Assembly: GCA_963804055.1 (NCBI GenBank)
Contig: CAWDOU010000007.1
Span: 1 to 64,000 of the forward strand
Length of the DNA: 64,000 bases
Source of the DNA: Bog-473 sp963804055
GTDB lineage: Bacteria; Actinomycetota; Acidimicrobiia; Acidimicrobiales; RAAP-2
Direction of reading: 5' to 3'
Shown here: one piece after another, positions 1-8,079 of the stretch
Layout: each line of letters opens with the position of its first letter
Numbering within the stretch: the stretch's first letter is position 1
Notes under the pieces: generated by a model
Database searches by the model: none
Seen by the model: the letters and a program-made list of their open reading frames with translations, nothing else
What the model was told of the DNA's origin: nothing
Made by a program: the position numbers and the translations under genes

Positions 1-1
1 G

Positions 2-73
2 AGCGGAAGACGGGATTCGAACCCGCGACCCTCACCTTGGCAAGGTGATGCGCTACCGCTGCGCCACTTCCGC
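2..73 (-). tRNA. tRNA-Gly (anticodon GCC)
   Basis: Read on the minus strand, this folds as a complete cloverleaf. The 7-bp acceptor stem is GCGGAAG/CTTCCGC, the anticodon stem TCACC/GGTGA carries loop TTGCCAA, and the T arm contains GGTTCGAATCC. The central loop triplet is GCC, so the tRNA reads GGC/GGT glycine codons. The discriminator is T at position 2, and only one C follows inside the window, so an encoded CCA cannot be judged. Confidence 0.95.
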
Positions 74-212
74 GTGGGTCACAACAGTATCGCGCCGACC
101 AGCACCCGAATTGAGCGGGACGAGGGGCTCTCCACCAGGCGATCAAGGCTCCGTGGCCCCTGTTGCCCGAGCCGTAGGTGCTCGGCGACTCGTCCTCGCT
201 ACATTGCTGGGC

Positions 213-992
213 ATGCGCCAGGACGAGAACACCGCCATCCTGAGCAGCTCATTCGGCGCTGTCGCAGCCGAGTACGACCGGCTCCGCTCAGGCCCGTCCG
301 CTGCAGCGCTCGACTGGCTCCTCCCCGAGGACGCGAGCGACGCCCTCGAGATCGGAGCCGGCACCGGCATCCTGACCCGGCTGCTCGCCGAACGGGTCCA
401 CCATCTGATCGCCGTCGAGCCCGACGAACGCATGCGGGCTGTCCTGACCGCGGCCGACCCTGACGTCGAGGTGGTACCGGGCCGGGCGGAGGAGATTCCC
501 GCCGCCTCCTCGTCCGTCGACGTCGTCATCGCCCAGTCGGCCTGGCACTGGGTCGACGAGTCGCGCGCCATTCCCGAGGTGGCCAGGGTCCTGCGCCCCG
601 GGGGGCGGCTGTCGCTGGTCTGGACAGGGCCGGATCGCTCTGTCGACTGGATGCGGTCACTCTGGGCCGGCGGCATCGTCTTCAGCCCGGAGGAAAAGAG
701 CGACGTCGACAGTCGCCGGAGGCGCCGGCACCTCGTCAGCGTCGATGCCGGCGGAGAGAGCCCGTTCCTCCAGCCCGAGACCAAGCTCTTCCAGTGGACG
801 CGGCCGATGGCCAAGGCGGACCTGGTCGCCTTGTCCACGACCTACAGCGCGGTCATCACCATGGATGAAGACGCCCGTCGAGCCCATCTGGAGGGTATGA
901 GGCGCTTCCTCGACGAGCACGAGGACTTCGCCGGGCTCGACACCCTCGAGGTCCCGATGCGCTCCTATTGCTGGCGGGCCACGAAGCGCTGA
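213..992 (+). CDS. class I SAM-dependent methyltransferase
   Basis: This encodes a 259-residue protein. After a short lead (FGAVAAEYDRLR) comes a Rossmann methyltransferase core with motif I ALEIGAGTGILT near residues 46-57, an acidic residue ending the second strand (AVEPDERM), and the ExVARVLRPGGRLSLVW strand and turn near residue 120. This pattern is typical of Methyltransf_11 proteins of the UbiE/BioC type. The substrate cannot be told from the sequence. The ATG at 213 is chosen because the conserved FGAVAAEYD region follows it directly; the open frame runs back to 45 but would read through the tRNA. The gene stands alone between the tRNA and the cytochrome b cluster. No good ribosome binding site is visible. 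Confidence 0.8.
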   Translation: MRQDENTAILSSSFGAVAAEYDRLRSGPSAAALDWLLPEDASDALEIGAGTGILTRLLAERVHHLIAVEPDERMRAVLTAADPDVEVVPGRAEEIPAASSSVDVVIAQSAWHWVDESRAIPEVARVLRPGGRLSLVWTGPDRSVDWMRSLWAGGIVFSPEEKSDVDSRRRRRHLVSVDAGGESPFLQPETKLFQWTRPMAKADLVALSTTYSAVITMDEDARRAHLEGMRRFLDEHEDFAGLDTLEVPMRSYCWRATKR

Positions 993-1085
993 CCGGGGCC
1001 GTGCCTCCCTGAAGAGAGGAACAGCCTCTGTATTGGGACGAAGGTCCCTAAGGGAATTGACCGGGTCCGGGCGTACCGTGACGCC

Positions 1086-1262
1086 ATGGACCTCGTCGTC
1101 TTGCTCGGTGCACTGGTCAACCTCAATGGATCCGGCCGGTATATCCACTGGGGCTTCATTCAGATCTCGGTCGCCAATTTCGTGGTCATCGTCCTGATGG
1201 TGATCGTGTTCGTGCTGGCCATTCTCCTCCCGTTCCCTCGCCGGAAGCGAGGTGACCAGTGA
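1086..1262 (+). CDS. small single-pass membrane protein of the cytochrome b cluster
   Basis: This 58-residue frame starts at ATG 1086 and ends in TGA at 1260-1262, overlapping the GTG of the next gene as GTGA. The N-terminal half carries LNGSGRYIHWGFIQIS. One strongly hydrophobic helix covers about residues 29-50 (NFVVIVLMVIVFVLAILLPF), and a basic tail (PRRKRGDQ) predicts the C terminus in the cytoplasm. The tight translational coupling to the cytochrome b gene makes it a likely small subunit or assembly factor of that complex. I recognise no named family. The real-gene call rests on the overlap, the clean membrane segment with positive-inside tail, and codon use rich in G/C at third positions. 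Confidence 0.65.
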   Translation: MDLVVLLGALVNLNGSGRYIHWGFIQISVANFVVIVLMVIVFVLAILLPFPRRKRGDQ

Positions 1263-1954
1263 GCATCGACACCGAAGCCCCCGGGCGCGTGCCACGGCAG
1301 CCATCCGATTCGTCCCGTCAATGGACGGCCAAGGTGCGCAGGGCCGCGGAATCTGCTTTCCCTCCGGACCGCCTGCTCCCCGACCGCCAGCCGGCCTACA
1401 TGGCGTCGTGGATCTACGTGTTCGGGGTCCTGACGGTCGTCAGCCTGGCCTGGGTCATCCTCACCGGTTGCATCCTCGCGATCATGGGACCGGGCTGGTG
1501 GCACGTCTCCACGGCAGGGCACTTCGTGAACTCGCTGCACCTGTGGAGCGTCGAGGCCTTCTTCTTCTTCATGGTGATCCATCTCTGGGGAAAGTTCTTC
1601 ATGGCGGCGTGGCGGGGCAATCGTCGCCTCACGTGGGCCACCGGCGTCGTCTCGTTTCTGGCGTCGGTGGGCGCGGCCTTCACGGGCTATCTCTCGCAGC
1701 AGAATTTCGATTCGCAGTGGATCTCCACCCAGGCCAAGGACGGCATCAACGCCACTGGAGCAGGCGCAGTGTGGAACGTCCTGAACTTCGGCCAGATGCT
1801 CATGTGGCACATCGTCCTGTTGCCGATCGCTGTGGCGCTGATCGCCGGCCTGCACGTCATGCTCGTCCGGCGTCGCGGCATCGTCCCACCCTTCGCGTCC
1901 ACGCCCGACGGTGACGGGAACGAGGGGACGGCGCAGGGGGAGGCTTCGGAATGA
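1259..1954 (+). CDS. cytochrome b, N-terminal (b6-type) domain protein
   Basis: This 231-residue protein has four membrane helices, at about residues 51-76, 94-117, 125-145 and 178-203. The four haem-b ligands of the cytochrome b/b6 family are all present: His94 and His108 (14 apart) in helix B, and His184 and His199 (15 apart) in helix D. This spacing matches b6-type proteins, so both haems should be bound. The protein should sit in the plasma membrane and move electrons from quinol. The start is GTG 1259, overlapping the upstream small gene, and the stop overlaps the ATG of the next gene (ATGA, 1951-1954). There is no Rieske protein, cytochrome c or oxidase gene in the window, so the complex is orphaned here. 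The C-terminal half of a normal cytochrome b must come from the downstream gene. Confidence 0.85.
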   Translation: MSIDTEAPGRVPRQPSDSSRQWTAKVRRAAESAFPPDRLLPDRQPAYMASWIYVFGVLTVVSLAWVILTGCILAIMGPGWWHVSTAGHFVNSLHLWSVEAFFFFMVIHLWGKFFMAAWRGNRRLTWATGVVSFLASVGAAFTGYLSQQNFDSQWISTQAKDGINATGAGAVWNVLNFGQMLMWHIVLLPIAVALIAGLHVMLVRRRGIVPPFASTPDGDGNEGTAQGEASE

Positions 1955-2922
1955 GCCGGGAACCCCGGAGACACCGACGCTTCAACCCCGATCGCGATGT
2001 AGAGGAGTGGAAGGGTGCTTCCATCCCCTACGACATCATCAAGGAGGCCTTCGTCGCCTTTCTGGCGGTGGCGGCGCTCATCACGGTCCTCGCCGTCGTC
2101 TTCTCCTCCCCGGACGAGCCCGCCGTCACGCTGAAGACGTGGTCCGCCGTGGACCCGGTCGACTTCGCGCAGACGGCGGTCACCGAGCTGGACGGGTCCA
2201 GCGGGACTGCCACGTACGGGCCGCCGTACAACGCCACGGCAGATGCGTCACAGCACATCGGGTTCTTCGAGCCCGATCAATGGATCGGCGTGCACCAGCC
2301 GGTGGACACCGCGCAGGACTTCGTGATCGGCCCCCTTCGTACATTGCCCAATCAACCGCTCACCCAGCGCGCGATCACCCAGTACCAGAGCGCACCGGCG
2401 GCACAGCAGAGCACGTGGACGACCGCCTACGAGAAGGCAGTTGCCAACGCGACCGACGTCCGGGGCCGGCTGCACGTCCCCGCCGGCCGCTATGGGCCCG
2501 TCGGCGTCATCGTCGGCTCTCTGACCGCCATGGCGCAGACGGGTGGCCTCGACGGCACCCTTTTGAGCGGCGGGCAGTTCTACAACACGGACTACACCAA
2601 GCCCCTCCTGTTCCTGGCTGACGGCACGTATCTTGCGAATCGCGCCGGGAGCCAGCATCTCCAGGGGGACCAGTGGGGAATGATGAACGAGACCGGGAAC
2701 TACCCCGGTCAGGCGTGGCTGTGGCTCTACACCATGTGGTACCAGATCCCGCCGATGAATGCGTCCTCGAACGGAGATCTCGAGGTCTGGGTCATCATGA
2801 TGGGTCTGACCCTCGTGTTGATCTTCCTTCCGTTCATACCGATCCTGCGATCGATCCCTCGCTGGTCCCGGGTGTACCGACTGATCTGGCGACAGCACTA
2901 CCGCGAGCTGGCGCATACCTGA
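1951..2922 (+). CDS. cytochrome b C-terminal/subunit IV-like protein with large extracytoplasmic insert
   Basis: This 323-residue protein is encoded in overlap with the cytochrome b gene. A short cytoplasmic start with WKGASIPYDIIKEA leads into one helix at about residues 30-52. About 215 polar residues then lie outside the membrane, followed by a final helix near residues 277-300 and a basic tail (SIPRWSRVYRLIWRQHY). A usual PetD/subunit IV has three helices and a PEWY quinol-site motif. I see two confident helices and no PEWY, so this is at best a distant relative of that subunit. Position and overlap argue that it is the partner of the four-helix cytochrome b. The long loop, which lacks CxxCH or other cofactor motifs, could take the docking role of a missing subunit. 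The function is inferred from context. Confidence 0.6.
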   Translation: MSREPRRHRRFNPDRDVEEWKGASIPYDIIKEAFVAFLAVAALITVLAVVFSSPDEPAVTLKTWSAVDPVDFAQTAVTELDGSSGTATYGPPYNATADASQHIGFFEPDQWIGVHQPVDTAQDFVIGPLRTLPNQPLTQRAITQYQSAPAAQQSTWTTAYEKAVANATDVRGRLHVPAGRYGPVGVIVGSLTAMAQTGGLDGTLLSGGQFYNTDYTKPLLFLADGTYLANRAGSQHLQGDQWGMMNETGNYPGQAWLWLYTMWYQIPPMNASSNGDLEVWVIMMGLTLVLIFLPFIPILRSIPRWSRVYRLIWRQHYRELAHT

Positions 2923-3107
2923 GATTGATGTGAACGCGCGCTGCTCGGGGGTTGTGCGCCCGGGTGGTCGCGATTGAGTGCGAGCCGCGGGTCGGTCGCC
3001 GTGCTCCTCGATCGACCCGCCCGAATCTGAGGATCGTCATCTCTTCGTCAGGGAACCCGACGCACGCCCCTACGCCATTGTGCGGTCGCGCACAGATCAG
3101 GAGCGCA

Positions 3108-3146
3108 ATGTGTCACACCGACCCAAACCGGTCCGGTGTGACACAT
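3108..3146. promoter_or_regulatory. perfect 13-bp inverted repeat, candidate operator
   Basis: Arms ATGTGTCACACCG (3108-3120) and CGGTGTGACACAT (3134-3146) are exact reverse complements separated by 13 bases. The repeat ends 20 bases before the ATG of the Ser/Gly-rich secreted peptide gene. It could be an operator for a dimeric repressor or a stem-loop in the mRNA leader. The rest of the gap from 2923 to 3166 shows nothing I can name. Confidence 0.5.
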
Positions 3147-3166
3147 GAAACGAAAGGGCACAACCA

Positions 3167-3544
3167 ATGCAGATTCGCCTTCGCAACGTCCTCGCCGTCG
3201 GAGCGCTGACCTCCGGACTTCTCGCCGGCGGCGCCCTGGTCGCCAACGCGGCGACCACGTCGACCTCGACGGGAAATTCCGGCACCAGTTCGAGCTCGTC
3301 GACGACGCCGTCCTCGAGCTCGAGCACGGGCAGTTCCGGGACAGGCTCCACCGGGACAGGCTCCACCGGATCAGGCTCCACCGCATCCGGTTCTTCGGGC
3401 TCCAGCTCGAGCTCCGGGTCCGGTTCGACCAAGAACTGCCCCAACATGGGCAGTGGATCAGGCTCCGCCCCCGCCACGGCTCCGTCCGGGTCGGGCGGTC
3501 CGCCCTCGACCGGTTCGGGGAGCGCGTCCACGTCCGGGGCCTAG
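3167..3544 (+). CDS. secreted Ser/Gly/Thr-rich low-complexity peptide
   Basis: This 125-residue protein has a clear Sec signal: a basic start (MQIRLRN), a hydrophobic core (VLAVGALTSGLLAGGALV) and a likely signal-peptidase site after ANA near residue 28. The rest is almost entirely serine, glycine and threonine, with tandem STGSGSTGTGS-like units near residues 60-85, then an NCPNMG island with one cysteine near residue 90 and a Ser/Gly/Pro tail. A ribosome binding site (GAAAGG) lies about 10 bases before the ATG. Such chains are commonly flexible cell-surface or exported peptides; no enzyme domain is present. A 13-bp inverted repeat just upstream suggests regulated expression. Confidence 0.65.
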   Translation: MQIRLRNVLAVGALTSGLLAGGALVANAATTSTSTGNSGTSSSSSTTPSSSSSTGSSGTGSTGTGSTGSGSTASGSSGSSSSSGSGSTKNCPNMGSGSGSAPATAPSGSGGPPSTGSGSASTSGA

Positions 3545-3582
3545 CCCTCCACCGGGCTGTGCCTCCTCCGGCACTGAGGAGC

Positions 3583-3622
3583 GGGCGGCGTGGACCGGAC
3601 CCCCCGACGGTCCGCGCCGCCC
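3583..3622. terminator. convergent-gene hairpin terminator
   Basis: GGGCGGCG-T-GGACCG (3583-3597) pairs with CGGTCC-G-CGCCGCCC (3608-3622) around a 10-base loop. This gives a 15-bp stem with a single T.G wobble. It lies between the convergent secreted-peptide gene and the wax ester synthase gene, where a two-way terminator is expected. No T-run follows, as is common at this GC content. Confidence 0.6.
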
Positions 3623-3661
3623 CCCTCCCGGTCCGGTGAACGGGAGGCCACCGCCACCGCC

Positions 3662-5101
3662 CTAGGCAGTCGCCCCCCGGGCGTCGAGGGCACACGCCAC
3701 CAGCTCGCCGAGGGCATCGTCGACGTGCACCGCCAGCCGGTCCAGCTCCGGCAGGAGGCGGCGGCAGGCCATCAGGCCGAAGAAGACGCGCCCGACGTAC
3801 GAGAACGCGGTCACGTTCAGGCCGATCCCCTCCGCCATGGGGCCCACCGGATACGTCTCGGCCACCCTGCTGCCCGCCAGGAAGAGCGGCACGTCGGGGA
3901 CTCGGACGCTCGAGACCGTCACGTTGAAGGGCGGACGCATCTTGTCGAAGAGCCGTGCGCCGGCCACCGCCCGCGCCACCCGGGAGGCCAGCGCCGGCAG
4001 GGCCATCTGCGCCAGGTCGCCGAGGAAGCGCCCGCCGTGCAGCTTCTCCTGCTCCTTGGCCACCCGGGTCGACTCCGAAATGGCATCGAGCCGGGCCACC
4101 GGGTCGTCGATGTCACTGGCCAGCGAGACGAGCATGCCCGAGATCTGGTTCCCCAGTTCCCCGGTCTCCCCGTCCGCCCGTGTCGAGACCGGCACCATGG
4201 CCACCAGAGGGCCTTCGACCTGCTCGCAGCGGTCCTCCAGGAGGCGGCGCAGCCCCCCCGAGACGCAGGCCAGGATCACGTCGTTCACGGTCGCCTCGAA
4301 GGTCCGCCCGACGAGCTTCACGTCCTCGAGCGGGACGGAGACCCCCGCGAAGCGCTTGCGGTTCGAGACGGCGCCGTTGAAGGACGTGCGTGGCGCGGCG
4401 AAGAAACCGGGCGGCGACTGCTCCCCCCGTCCCGCCAGCTCGCGGTTGTGCATGCCCAGGTCGGCCACCGCCTCCACGCCGGCCTGCAGCGTGCTGAGGG
4501 CCGATCCCGGCTGGCGGGCCAACGACGAGGCGGCGTGGCGCAGCATCTGCGTATTGGATGGCAACGGCGCAGGGTCCCATTCGGGTGGCAACGCGACGAT
4601 GCGGGTCCGCGGCGTCATGTCGAGGAAGGCCGCCAACACGGACGCGCCGCTCACCCCGTCGAGGATGGCGTGATGCACCTTGGCCACCAGGGCGGTGCGC
4701 TCCCCTTCGAGGCCTTCGACCACGTGCATCTCCCACAGCGGGCGGTCCGGGTCGAGCTGGCGGCTCATGACCCCGGCCACGAAGGCGTCGAGCTCGGCGG
4801 CGCCGCCGGGTGACGGCAGGCTGGCCCGGCTGAGGTGGTCGTCGAGGTCGAAGTCCGGGTCGTCGACCCACACCGGGTGGTGCAGCCCGAACGGCACCCT
4901 GAGGGCGCGCTGTCGCAGGGGAGGGATCAGGTGCAGGCGCTGTTGAATGACGCGTCGGATCTGCGCGTAGCGCGTCGACGGCGAGAACAGCGACCGGGTG
5001 CCCTCGGGCGGGTCGAGGACGAGCGCCACCCCCACGTGCATCGGCGTGGTGGGGGTCTCGAGAGAGAGGAAGGCGGCATCCATGCCGACGAGTGACTGCA
5101 T
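3662..5101 (-). CDS. wax ester synthase / diacylglycerol O-acyltransferase (WS/DGAT)
   Basis: This 479-residue protein matches the bacterial WS/DGAT family (AtfA/Tgs type), which joins acyl-CoA to diacylglycerol or fatty alcohols to make storage lipid at the inner membrane face. The catalytic motif HHAILDG is at residues 143-149. The start GMDAAFLSLETPTTPMHVG is typical of the family, as is the later NDVILACVSGGLRRLL segment and the C-terminal FNVTVSSVRVPD. Length is close to the family norm of about 460-480. The ATG at 5101 is chosen because AAAGGG lies at a good distance upstream and family homology begins at once. It is followed on the same strand, 35 bases upstream in transcription, by dut. 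Confidence 0.9.
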   Translation of the reverse strand: MQSLVGMDAAFLSLETPTTPMHVGVALVLDPPEGTRSLFSPSTRYAQIRRVIQQRLHLIPPLRQRALRVPFGLHHPVWVDDPDFDLDDHLSRASLPSPGGAAELDAFVAGVMSRQLDPDRPLWEMHVVEGLEGERTALVAKVHHAILDGVSGASVLAAFLDMTPRTRIVALPPEWDPAPLPSNTQMLRHAASSLARQPGSALSTLQAGVEAVADLGMHNRELAGRGEQSPPGFFAAPRTSFNGAVSNRKRFAGVSVPLEDVKLVGRTFEATVNDVILACVSGGLRRLLEDRCEQVEGPLVAMVPVSTRADGETGELGNQISGMLVSLASDIDDPVARLDAISESTRVAKEQEKLHGGRFLGDLAQMALPALASRVARAVAGARLFDKMRPPFNVTVSSVRVPDVPLFLAGSRVAETYPVGPMAEGIGLNVTAFSYVGRVFFGLMACRRLLPELDRLAVHVDDALGELVACALDARGATA

Positions 5102-5136
5102 GACCGACCCTTTCTTAGCGTCTCCCCGCTCGCCCG

Positions 5137-5580
5137 TCATGTGCCCGTGTGCCCGAAGCCGCCACTCCCCCGTTGCGACTCCTCGAGTTCGCCGGGCCCC
5201 ACCGATTCGAAGGCGGCCTGCTCCACCCTGATCAGGACCAGCTGGGCCACCCGGTCTCCCCGGCTGACGGTGTAGTCGTGCTCGGGGTCGTGATTGACCA
5301 GGACCACCTGGATCTCCCCCCGGTAGCCCGAGTCGATCAGGCCGGGGGCGTTCAGACAGGTCAGGCCGTGGCGGGCCGCCAGCCCGCTCCGGGGTAAGAC
5401 CAGGCCCGCATACCCGCTCGGGATGGCGAGTGCCACCCCGGTGGGGACCACGGCCCGGCCCCCCCGGCAACGCAGGACGACGTCGGCGGTGGCGACCAGG
5501 TCGGCCCCGGCGTCGCCGGCACGGGCATAGGAGGGAGGAGGCAGCTCGGCGTCGAGCTGCTGCAAGGGCACGCGCAGCAT
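5137..5580 (-). CDS. dut: dUTP diphosphatase
   Basis: This 147-residue homotrimeric-type dUTPase hydrolyses dUTP to dUMP, keeping uracil out of DNA and feeding dTMP synthesis. All five family motifs are visible in order: the AGDAGADL start, PRSGLAARHG, GLIDSGYRGEIQV with the uracil-pocket turn, GDRVAQLVL, and the C-terminal P-loop-like RGSGGFGHTG. Its length is normal. It is divergent from the oligoribonuclease gene, with a 64-base shared upstream region, and is probably cotranscribed with the WS/DGAT gene that follows. Confidence 0.95.
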   Translation of the reverse strand: MLRVPLQQLDAELPPPSYARAGDAGADLVATADVVLRCRGGRAVVPTGVALAIPSGYAGLVLPRSGLAARHGLTCLNAPGLIDSGYRGEIQVVLVNHDPEHDYTVSRGDRVAQLVLIRVEQAAFESVGPGELEESQRGSGGFGHTGT

Positions 5581-5644
5581 CGCCGGACATTACAAGGGCT
5601 GCGCCAACCTCCCCCGTCTGGAGCGGCCGGTAGCATGCCCGCGG

Positions 5645-6205
5645 ATGCTGGCCTGGATCGATCTCGAAATGACGGGCCTCGATCCGGCGCGCCACACCAT
5701 CGTCGAGATCGCCTGCCTCATCACCGACGACAACCTCGAGCTGGTCGAGGAGGGGCCCGACCTGGTCGTGCACGCCTCGCCCCGGGAGCTGGCGGGCATG
5801 GACGAGTTCGTGCGCACCATGCACACCCGTTCGGGCCTCCTGGCGGCCATGGAGGCCTCGACGCTGACCCTGGCCGACGCCGGGGAGCGGACCCTGGCCT
5901 TCCTCCGCTCGCACATCCCCGAGGCCCGCACGGTCCCTCTGGCGGGGAACTCCATCGGGACGGACCGGCGCTTCCTGGCCACCCAGCTCCCCGAGATCGA
6001 GGAGTTCCTGAACTACCGCTCCGTCGACGTCTCCACCATCAAGGAGCTCAGCCGGCGCTGGCTCCCCGAGGTCTACAAGGCCGCGCCCACGAAGGTGGGC
6101 GGCCACCGGGCCCTGCAGGACATCCGAGAGTCCGTGGCGGAGCTGGCCTACTACCGCGCCGCGATCTTCGACCGCGCCACCACGAGCGAGAAGGAGAGCA
6201 CGTGA
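5645..6205 (+). CDS. orn: oligoribonuclease
   Basis: This 186-residue DEDDh-family 3'-5' exoribonuclease degrades RNA dinucleotides and short oligonucleotides left by other nucleases, including pGpG from cyclic-di-GMP turnover. The metal ligands Asp6 and Glu8 are in WIDLEMTGLD. The middle block GNSIGTDRRFL, the RSVDVSTIKEL block and the HRALQDIRES block, which supplies the catalytic histidine and last aspartate, are all present. The length matches the family (about 180). The stop overlaps the GTG start of the acyl-CoA ligase gene as GTGA, so the two are translationally coupled. Confidence 0.95.
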   Translation: MLAWIDLEMTGLDPARHTIVEIACLITDDNLELVEEGPDLVVHASPRELAGMDEFVRTMHTRSGLLAAMEASTLTLADAGERTLAFLRSHIPEARTVPLAGNSIGTDRRFLATQLPEIEEFLNYRSVDVSTIKELSRRWLPEVYKAAPTKVGGHRALQDIRESVAELAYYRAAIFDRATTSEKEST

Positions 6206-8001
6206 GCACCACCGGCAAGGACGCGCCGTCCATGTCCATCGCGGACGCCAACGCCGCGCTCACGGCCGCCGGGCAGATCTTCGAGATGGAGGAGCTCGAC
6301 ATCCGGGGCGTTTCGACGCGGGTGTGGAAGAACGCGCCGCCCTCGCTGCGCGCCATCATGGACCTGTCGCTCGGCCACGGCGACGACGTCTTCCTCGTCT
6401 ACGAGGACGAGCGGACGACGTTCGCCGAGCATTACCGCATCGCCTCCACCCTGGCGCACCGCCTGCGCGACACGTTCGGCGTGCAGCAGGGCGATCGCGT
6501 CGCCATCATCATGCGCAACCTGCCCGAGTGGGTCATGGCCTTCTGGGGCGCCGCCCTGGCCGGCGCCATCGTCGTGCCGCTGAACGCGTGGTGGAGCGGC
6601 GAGGAGCTGCGTTACGGCCTCGAGGACTCGGGCTCCAAGGTGGCCTTTGTCGACACCGAACGCGTGGAGCGCATCCGCCCCTTCCTCGGCGGCCTGTCCG
6701 ACCTCTCCGCCGTGATCGTGACCGACGAGCACCGTACCGAGCTCAAAGCGCCCCTGGCCGTCTACGAGCCCCCGGGAGGCCGTGCACCCGTGCCCGAGTG
6801 GCCCTTCGCGCTGGCCTTGGGCACGGTCGACGACACGGCGTCGCCGCCCGACCTGACGATCGATCCCGAGGACGACGCCACCATCTTCTACACCTCGGGC
6901 ACCACCGGCCGGCCCAAGGGTGCGGTCGGGACGCAACGGAACATGTGCACCAACCTCATGAGCCTCTTCTTCATCAACACCCGCGGCGCCACCCGCTTCG
7001 GCACCCCGACGCTCGAGACGACCGGCGAGAAGACGCAGGCCGCCTTCCTCCTCTCCGTGCCCCTCTTCCATGCCACGGGCTGCCACTCGGTCATGGTGTC
7101 GAACCTGGCGGCCGGCGGGAAGCTCGTGATGATGCACCATTTCGACCCCGAGCGCGCGCTCGCGCTCATTGAGCGCGAGAGGATCGGCACCTTCGGGGGC
7201 GTGCCGGCCATGGTCATGCAGGTGCTGGACTCGCCGAACTTCTCGAAGTACGACACGTCCTCCGTCCGCGGTGTGTCCTATGGCGGGGCGCCCGCACCTC
7301 CGGACCTCGTGCGACGCATCCGCGCCGCCTGGCCGGTCGGGCAACCCTCCAACGGCTACGGGCTGACGGAGACGTCCTCGGTCACGTCCATGAACTCGGG
7401 TGGCGACTATGTCGCCAAGCCGGACAGCGTCGGGCCACCGGTCCCCGTCTGTGACGTGGCCATCATGCCGGAGGAGTTCGACGGCGAGGAGCCCGACGGC
7501 ACGGTGCCCAGCGGTCCCGATGTCCGCGGCGAGCTGTGGATCAAGGGGCCCAACGTGGTGCGTGGGTACTGGAACCGGCCCGACGAGACCGCCAAGACCT
7601 TCACCCACGGCTGGCTGCACACGGGCGACGTGGCCCAGCTCGACGAGGAGAACTTCATCTACATCGTGGACCGGGCCAAGGACATGATCATCCGGGGCGG
7701 CGAGAACGTGTACTCGGTGCAGGTGGAGGCCGCACTCTTCGAGCACCCCGCCGTTGCCGACTGCGCGGTCATCGGGGTGCCCCATCCCACCCTCGGCGAG
7801 GAGGTGGGCGCCGTCATCGTCCTCCGCCCCGGGGCAAAGGTGACGGCCGACGAGCTCCGGCTGCACGTGAAGGCACGGCTGGCCGGCTTCATGGTGCCGA
7901 CCCACATCTGGTTCCGCACCGAGCCTCTCCCCCGCAACCCGCAGGGAAAGATCCTGAAGCGGGAGCTGCGCGACGAGCTGGTGCCACCCCGGGCGTCGTA
8001 G
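6202..8001 (+). CDS. AMP-dependent acyl-CoA synthetase/ligase
   Basis: This 599-residue adenylate-forming enzyme activates a carboxylic acid as an acyl-AMP and then makes the CoA thioester. The phosphate-binding loop TIFYTSGTTGRPKGA lies near residues 230-245, GYGLTETSS near 390, the hinge region DRAKDMIIRGGENVYS near 490, and the C-terminal catalytic lysine in NPQGKILKRELRDEL. The N-terminal region before the AMP-binding domain is about 50 residues longer than the shortest family members. The substrate is probably a fatty or other long-chain acid, but the sequence does not settle it. The start is GTG 6202, overlapping orn. Confidence 0.9.
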   Translation: MSTTGKDAPSMSIADANAALTAAGQIFEMEELDIRGVSTRVWKNAPPSLRAIMDLSLGHGDDVFLVYEDERTTFAEHYRIASTLAHRLRDTFGVQQGDRVAIIMRNLPEWVMAFWGAALAGAIVVPLNAWWSGEELRYGLEDSGSKVAFVDTERVERIRPFLGGLSDLSAVIVTDEHRTELKAPLAVYEPPGGRAPVPEWPFALALGTVDDTASPPDLTIDPEDDATIFYTSGTTGRPKGAVGTQRNMCTNLMSLFFINTRGATRFGTPTLETTGEKTQAAFLLSVPLFHATGCHSVMVSNLAAGGKLVMMHHFDPERALALIERERIGTFGGVPAMVMQVLDSPNFSKYDTSSVRGVSYGGAPAPPDLVRRIRAAWPVGQPSNGYGLTETSSVTSMNSGGDYVAKPDSVGPPVPVCDVAIMPEEFDGEEPDGTVPSGPDVRGELWIKGPNVVRGYWNRPDETAKTFTHGWLHTGDVAQLDEENFIYIVDRAKDMIIRGGENVYSVQVEAALFEHPAVADCAVIGVPHPTLGEEVGAVIVLRPGAKVTADELRLHVKARLAGFMVPTHIWFRTEPLPRNPQGKILKRELRDELVPPRAS

Positions 8002-8013
8002 CCCGGACGCGGA

Positions 8014-8039
8014 CGTGCCGGCCACGGGGGGCCGGCACG
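8014..8039. terminator. bidirectional hairpin terminator
   Basis: CGTGCCGGCC (8014-8023) and GGCCGGCACG (8030-8039) form a perfect 10-bp stem with a 6-base loop. It lies between the convergent acyl-CoA ligase and peroxiredoxin genes and probably ends transcription from both sides. Confidence 0.65.
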
Positions 8040-8079
8040 CCACACGATCACACCCGACGGGTCGGGCGGGCAGGTCTCC

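Noticed and set aside
6151..8043. 630-codon minus-strand frame opposite the acyl-CoA ligase gene
   Set aside because: The plus strand carries all motifs of the ligase; the antisense frame is rich in Arg/Gly/His and shows no domain.
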